DNA of 8,983 nt from Candidatus Nomurabacteria bacterium CG_4_10_14_0_2_um_filter_30_12 (lineage in GTDB: Bacteria > Patescibacteriota > Minisyncoccia > Phycocordibacterales > UBA9973), in assembly GCA_002792755.1 (NCBI GenBank), contig PFOY01000038.1:1-8983 (forward strand), read 5' to 3'. The notes under the pieces are model-generated. The model saw nothing but the letters and a program-made list of their open reading frames with translations. It was not told the DNA's origin and ran no database searches. Every line of letters begins with the position of its first letter. Position 1 is the first letter of the stretch. This document shows, in pieces, positions 4,790-8,983 of this stretch. The position numbers were made by a program, and so were the translations under genes.

Positions 4790-7489
4790 ATGGAGAATTT
4801 ATACGAAAAGCTTAATACTCAAAAAGAAGCTATAAGAAAATATGCTCCTAAGGTTATTGAGATTCCAAAGTACATTTCAGACAACTTAAAATATGACTTT
4901 TTTGAATGGCAAAAAGAAGCTTTTGAAAATCTCTTGATGTACGAGAATGACCATAAAAAGTATCCAGCTCATTTAATGTTTAATATGGCTACTGGTACAG
5001 GAAAAACTCTTATTATGGCTAGTGCTATTCTATATTATTACAAACAAGGATATAGGAAATTCATATTCTTTGTTAATCAAAATAATATCGTTGATAAAAC
5101 AGAAAATAACTTTATTGTTAAAACTCATAATAAATATCTCTTTAAAGAAAGAATAGTTATTGATGATAAAACAATTGAAATAAAAAAAGTAAATACTTTT
5201 TCTAAAAATAACGACAGTATTGAGATTAAATTTACAACTATTCAAAAACTTTATAACGATATTCATATTGAAAGAGAAAATCAGGTATATCTAGATGATT
5301 TAATCAAAAAAGATATTGTTATGCTTGCAGATGAAGCCCATCATCTAAATGCTGATACAAAGAGCAAAAACGGACAGGAGGAATTGGATTTAGATACTGA
5401 GCTTAAAGAAGGTGCAAGTGAAAAAGAGATAGAAAAGAAAGGATGGGAACATACAGTAATAGAGCTTTTGTTAAATAAGAATGGGAAAAGTGAAGGTAAT
5501 AAGAATATTCTTTTGGAATTTACAGCTACTATTCCTGAGAATCAAAAGGTTATTGATAAGTATGCATCAAAGACCCTTTATAAGTTTGATTTAAGACAAT
5601 TTTTATCTGCTGGATATACTAAAGAAATAAATCTCGTATCCTCTACCCTTGAAAAGAAAGAGCGTATTCTACAAGTGCTTATTTTTAATTGGTACAGAGA
5701 TAGAATTGCTCTAAAAAATAACATTCCTAACTTTAAACCAGTTATTCTTTTTAGAAGTAAAACGATTGAAGAATCAAAAAAAGACTTTAATGAATTTTTT
5801 AAACTAACACAATCTTTAAAGGTCAGCGATTTTGATTTTTTAAAAAATATTGAAGATAAATTCAATGAAGGAGAAGAAGTCTATGAACAAGGAAAATCTA
5901 GAGTGCTTGATGTTATTCAATTTATTAAAAAAGAAAAAATAAAAATAACAGAAATAATTGATTTCATTAAATATAATTTTATAGAAAGAAACTGTATTAT
6001 TACAAACTCAAAAACAAACAAAACAAAGAAAGAGAAAACAGACGAAGACCAAGAAAAACTATTGAATAGTTTAGAAGATAAAAATAATCACATAAGGGCA
6101 ATATTTACAGTTAATAGACTAACTGAGGGCTGGGATGTGCTTAATCTTTTTGATATTGTCCGTTTATATAAAGGCAGAGATGAAGGTAAAGATACTAAAG
6201 GAGAAAGAAAAGCTGGAAGTACTACCATATCTGAAATTCAGCTTATCGGACGAGGTGTTAGATATTGTCCATTTGCCTATAAGGATATACAGAAGAATAA
6301 AAGGAAGTTTGATGAAAATTTAAAGAATGAAATGAGAGTTTTAGAAGAGCTTTACTATCATAGTGATTCAGACCATAGATATATTGATGAATTAAAACGA
6401 GAACTTAAAAAGAAAGGTTTTATTGATGATGGAAAGGTTGTTAAGGTATTTAAACTTAAAAAAGAATTTATAGAAAGTGATTTTTATAAGGATGTAATGG
6501 TATGGAAAAATGAGCAAATTGATAATCCTGAACGAAGAAAGAAAACCTTAAATGATTTAAAGGAAAATCTTAAATTTAAATTTAATCTTCATAATCTTGG
6601 CATTAAAGAGCAAGAATTGGATTTTGATAGTGAAAATACCGATATAGAAAGATTAAACATCAACGAAACTGGGCTAAAGACCATAACAAAAGAAATAAAA
6701 GCATTTGAAAAACATATCTTTTACAAAGCACTAAATAGTAAAGCTAAATCTGATAAATCATTATTCAGATTTGAGCTATTAAAAGAAGAACTTGATATTG
6801 AAAGTATTGAGGACTTTAGAAAAGACTTCATTGGTAATTTTAAAATACAAATTATTACTAAAGATAAAGAATTTGAAGATATTACAAACAAAGAAAAGCT
6901 AGTAATTCTTTCTAGATTTTTTGATGCATTTCTATTTGAACTTAAACTGAACATCAATCCATATAAAGGAACTGAATTTAAGACTGGCAAATTTAGTGAT
7001 TTATTTGATGAAGTTAAAAAAAGTGTCAAAAAAGATGAACACAGCCAAAGACTAGAAGATGAATTAAAATATGAAGAATGGTATGTAATAGATTCATTTT
7101 ATGGTACAAGCGAAGAAAAAGGCTTAATTGAATTTATAAAAGAGACTATTGGGAATCTACAGAAAAAATACAAAGAAGTCTATCTTTTAAGAAATGAGGA
7201 GCAGTATAAAATATACGACTTTAAAACAGGACAAGGTTTTCAACCTGATTTTATTCTTTTCTTAAAGGAAACACAGAAACTTTACTATCAAGTATTTATT
7301 GAACCTAAAGGAGATAATCTTCTTGATATAGATAAATGGAAAAATGATTTTCTAAAAGAAATTACAAAGAAATATCATAAGGATATACTAAGAGCTGAAA
7401 GTAAAGACTATATTTTAATTGGGCTTCCATTGTTTAATATAAACGAAGATAAAGAGTTTAAGGAAGAATATAATAAGATAATCACATAA
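4790..7489 (+). CDS. res: Type III restriction endonuclease subunit (Res), helicase-nuclease
   Basis: An 899-residue ATP-dependent restriction subunit. With Mod it moves or slides on DNA using ATP and cuts beside unmethylated sites. Superfamily 2 helicase motifs appear in order: FEWQKEAFENLL (Q-like, 38-49), Walker A MATGTGKT (66-73), DEAH (181-184), FTAT (244-247), the TEGWD region (445-449) and QLIGRGVRY (484-492). A long charged linker of about 300 residues leads to the C-terminal PD-(D/E)XK nuclease: GFQPDFILF (816-824, P819-D820) and FIEPKGD (836-842, E838-x-K840). All key residues are present, so the enzyme should be active. Length fits the usual 850-1000 residues. Joined to mod and to the recombinase by the same TAATTATG junction, it is likely on the same transcript. 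No Shine-Dalgarno is seen; translation probably depends on ribosomes finishing mod. Confidence 0.96.
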   Translation: MENLYEKLNTQKEAIRKYAPKVIEIPKYISDNLKYDFFEWQKEAFENLLMYENDHKKYPAHLMFNMATGTGKTLIMASAILYYYKQGYRKFIFFVNQNNIVDKTENNFIVKTHNKYLFKERIVIDDKTIEIKKVNTFSKNNDSIEIKFTTIQKLYNDIHIERENQVYLDDLIKKDIVMLADEAHHLNADTKSKNGQEELDLDTELKEGASEKEIEKKGWEHTVIELLLNKNGKSEGNKNILLEFTATIPENQKVIDKYASKTLYKFDLRQFLSAGYTKEINLVSSTLEKKERILQVLIFNWYRDRIALKNNIPNFKPVILFRSKTIEESKKDFNEFFKLTQSLKVSDFDFLKNIEDKFNEGEEVYEQGKSRVLDVIQFIKKEKIKITEIIDFIKYNFIERNCIITNSKTNKTKKEKTDEDQEKLLNSLEDKNNHIRAIFTVNRLTEGWDVLNLFDIVRLYKGRDEGKDTKGERKAGSTTISEIQLIGRGVRYCPFAYKDIQKNKRKFDENLKNEMRVLEELYYHSDSDHRYIDELKRELKKKGFIDDGKVVKVFKLKKEFIESDFYKDVMVWKNEQIDNPERRKKTLNDLKENLKFKFNLHNLGIKEQELDFDSENTDIERLNINETGLKTITKEIKAFEKHIFYKALNSKAKSDKSLFRFELLKEELDIESIEDFRKDFIGNFKIQIITKDKEFEDITNKEKLVILSRFFDAFLFELKLNINPYKGTEFKTGKFSDLFDEVKKSVKKDEHSQRLEDELKYEEWYVIDSFYGTSEEKGLIEFIKETIGNLQKKYKEVYLLRNEEQYKIYDFKTGQGFQPDFILFLKETQKLYYQVFIEPKGDNLLDIDKWKNDFLKEITKKYHKDILRAESKDYILIGLPLFNINEDKEFKEEYNKIIT

Positions 7490-7491
7490 TT

Positions 7492-8983
7492 ATGAAAGCA
7501 ATAATTTTAGCCAGAGTCTCAACTGAAGAACAAAAAGAAGCTGGAAATTCACTACCTGCTCAGGTTGAACGAATTGAACTTTATTGCAAAAGAAATAACT
7601 TAGAAATAGCTGAAAGATTTGTTTTTAGTGAAAGTGCATATAAAACAAAACGAGATGAATTTGATAAAGCCTTAGCTTTTCTTGATAATCAAAAAGAAAT
7701 AATAGCTGTTGTTTTTGATAAAGTTGATAGGTTTTCAAGAAGTGTATTTGATAAAAGAATACCAATATTATTTAAACTAGCACAAGAATATAAGATAGAA
7801 ATACATTTTGCTTCTGATAATCAGATTATCAAAGGAGAAATGAATGCTAATCAAAAAACTCAGTTTCAAATGAGTCTTGTTTTTGCAGAATATTTTTCAA
7901 GTGCTATAAGCGATAATGTAAAAAGAGCTTATGAAACTATGAGAAAAGAAGGACGGGCTACTGGCTCTATCCCAATAGGATATATAAATTCTAGAATTGA
8001 CTTATCAGACCCAGACAGTAAAAAAATAGTTATTAAAGACCCAGCTAGATATTTGTATATAATTAAAATGTACGACTTATATAGCACAGGTCAGTACTCA
8101 GATGATAAGATTGCTGATTTTATGTATGAAGAAGGATTAAGGTCAAAAGGTGGCTTTAAGGTTTCAAAAAGTAATATAAGAAATATATTAACAGACCCAT
8201 TTTATATTGGAATAAGAAGGTCTATGCGAGGCAATTATTCTCATTCATATGAAAGAATAATTACACAAGAAATATTTGATTTATGTCAGGATGTCAGAAG
8301 TGGTAAAAATAATAATATAAAATCACATACGAAAAGCCTAACTTATATTTTTAAAGGTCTAGCAAAATGTCCTAATTGTGGCTGTACTATGACACCAGAA
8401 GGAATAAAGAATAATGGCAATATTTACTATGTCTGCTCTAATGGAAAAAATGTATGCTCTAAGACAAATACCAGAGTCAATGAAAAGAAGCTCCTAGAGC
8501 CAATTCTAGCCCTTTTAGACCGCCTTTCCAGTATGCCTGATGGTTTGATAAAAGTAATAGATAAGGAAATAAACAAAAGTATCAACTACGAAAAAGACTT
8601 TAGGGATAATCAAATATCTATCTGTGAAGATGAGTCTAAGAAATGGCAAAAAGCTAGTGATAAATTGATAGATGATTACTATACAGAATCTTTGAGTATT
8701 ACTAAGGAACAGTATGCAGAAAAATTGCAGACCTATAAGGACAAAACACTGGATGCACAAAATAAACTTTCAGAATATATAAAAGCAGACTTCTCTTATA
8801 AAAGTCAAATAATACAAGTAGTAGACCTGTGTAAAAATTCTAAAAAATTATTTGAAAGTTCTACAGTGGAAGATAAAAACTCACTTTTGAAATTTTTACT
8901 AACGAACTGTGAAGTAAAGGAAAAAAAGCTTATATATCAAGTTAATTCTCCTTTTAATTACATTTTAGACCTTGAACGGTCTA
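7492..8983 (+). CDS. Large serine recombinase (site-specific integrase), 3' end beyond the window
   Basis: An open frame of 497 codons without a stop reaches the right edge. The N-terminal resolvase-type catalytic domain (1 to about 150) starts MKAIILARVSTEEQ, with catalytic serine S10, R8, probable R54 and the DRFSR motif (D79, R80, R83), corresponding to the active-site set of gamma-delta resolvase. A linker helix, SDNVKRAYETMRKEG, leads to the recombinase DNA-binding domain (about 160-265, with ILTDPFYIG). A zinc ribbon follows with C293, C296, C315 and C322 (CPNC...C-x6-C), and then a charged, probably coiled-coil region (about 365-440). The family performs one-directional integration between short attachment sites, usually needing a directionality factor to excise. 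Start ATG is two bases after res. The usual family length of 450-600 residues means little is missing. It could insert and excise the whole element or a smaller cassette. Confidence 0.96.
   Translation, partial: MKAIILARVSTEEQKEAGNSLPAQVERIELYCKRNNLEIAERFVFSESAYKTKRDEFDKALAFLDNQKEIIAVVFDKVDRFSRSVFDKRIPILFKLAQEYKIEIHFASDNQIIKGEMNANQKTQFQMSLVFAEYFSSAISDNVKRAYETMRKEGRATGSIPIGYINSRIDLSDPDSKKIVIKDPARYLYIIKMYDLYSTGQYSDDKIADFMYEEGLRSKGGFKVSKSNIRNILTDPFYIGIRRSMRGNYSHSYERIITQEIFDLCQDVRSGKNNNIKSHTKSLTYIFKGLAKCPNCGCTMTPEGIKNNGNIYYVCSNGKNVCSKTNTRVNEKKLLEPILALLDRLSSMPDGLIKVIDKEINKSINYEKDFRDNQISICEDESKKWQKASDKLIDDYYTESLSITKEQYAEKLQTYKDKTLDAQNKLSEYIKADFSYKSQIIQVVDLCKNSKKLFESSTVEDKNSLLKFLLTNCEVKEKKLIYQVNSPFNYILDLERS
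8966..8983. repeat. 6-bp inverted repeat at the right edge
   Basis: TAGACC (8966-8971) and GGTCTA (8978-8983) are perfect inverted copies around a 6-base centre, TTGAAC. They lie inside the recombinase frame near its expected end, and the window stops on the last base, so the arms could extend further. It may be chance, a hairpin near the gene end, or part of an attachment site next to the integrase gene; the sequence does not decide. Confidence 0.3.

Noticed and set aside
5578..7029. Antisense open frames of about 95-100 codons inside res (5578-5865 and 6721-7029, minus strand).
   Set aside because: They lie wholly within a strongly supported gene, have low-complexity serine-, leucine- and phenylalanine-rich translations, and have no promoter or neighbour context.
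8515..8760. Antisense open frame of 81 codons with a membrane-like translation inside the recombinase.
   Set aside because: Antisense of a lysine-rich coiled-coil region commonly yields phenylalanine-, leucine- and isoleucine-rich frames; the sense frame is clearly the real gene.
1..8983. Recoding of TGA to glycine, as in some Patescibacteria lineages.
   Set aside because: All long genes are complete without in-frame TGA, and a TGA is used as a stop in the ATGA overlap at 1414-1417.
1..8983. CRISPR array, rRNA, insertion-sequence ends or riboswitch.
   Set aside because: No regularly spaced repeats, conserved rRNA segments, transposase gene or recognisable aptamer was seen on either strand.

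Overview
The window is strongly AT-rich (about 30% G+C by eye) and tightly packed. The standard code fits: TAA and TGA both act as stops, and no long gene needs TGA read as an amino acid. None of the main start codons has a clear Shine-Dalgarno sequence. The proteins are lysine-, isoleucine- and asparagine-rich. These traits, plus a filamentous-phage-like replication protein and a zinc-ribbon large serine recombinase, suggest a mobile element in a Patescibacteria (CPR) type bacterium. The host assignment is inference from family resemblance, not proven by the sequence; an AT-rich Firmicute or Bacteroidetes-like host cannot be excluded.

Left edge (1-427). The minus strand carries the first 27 codons of a membrane-anchored protein that runs off the window. 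About 210 bases without a convincing gene follow, then a complete 43-residue, very acidic small protein on the minus strand. It diverges from the first plus-strand gene across a 39-base gap. That gap holds a 7-bp-arm palindrome between overlapping, oppositely oriented promoter-like sequences.

Replication module (467-2511). An unrecognised 234-residue protein with a probable C-terminal helix-turn-helix is followed by paired inverted repeats and a textbook stem, TTCG loop and T-run hairpin. A 56-residue small protein starts on the base after that T-run. It overlaps by 4 bases (ATGA) a 365-residue protein resembling the gene II/X (CRI) rolling-circle replication proteins of filamentous phages.

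Defence and mobility operon (2581-8983). A tandem promoter-like region drives a 62-residue excisionase/MerR-type helix-turn-helix protein. It is followed by the Mod methyltransferase and Res helicase-nuclease of a type III restriction-modification system, then a large serine recombinase cut by the window's right edge. All three junctions in this operon are the same eight bases, TAATTATG, with two bases between stop and start. All visible catalytic motifs are intact.

Taken together, this looks like an integrative element that carries its own phage-type replication initiator, a type III restriction system as cargo, and a serine recombinase for insertion and excision. No phage structural genes are present, which recalls filamentous-phage satellites carrying a defence system.
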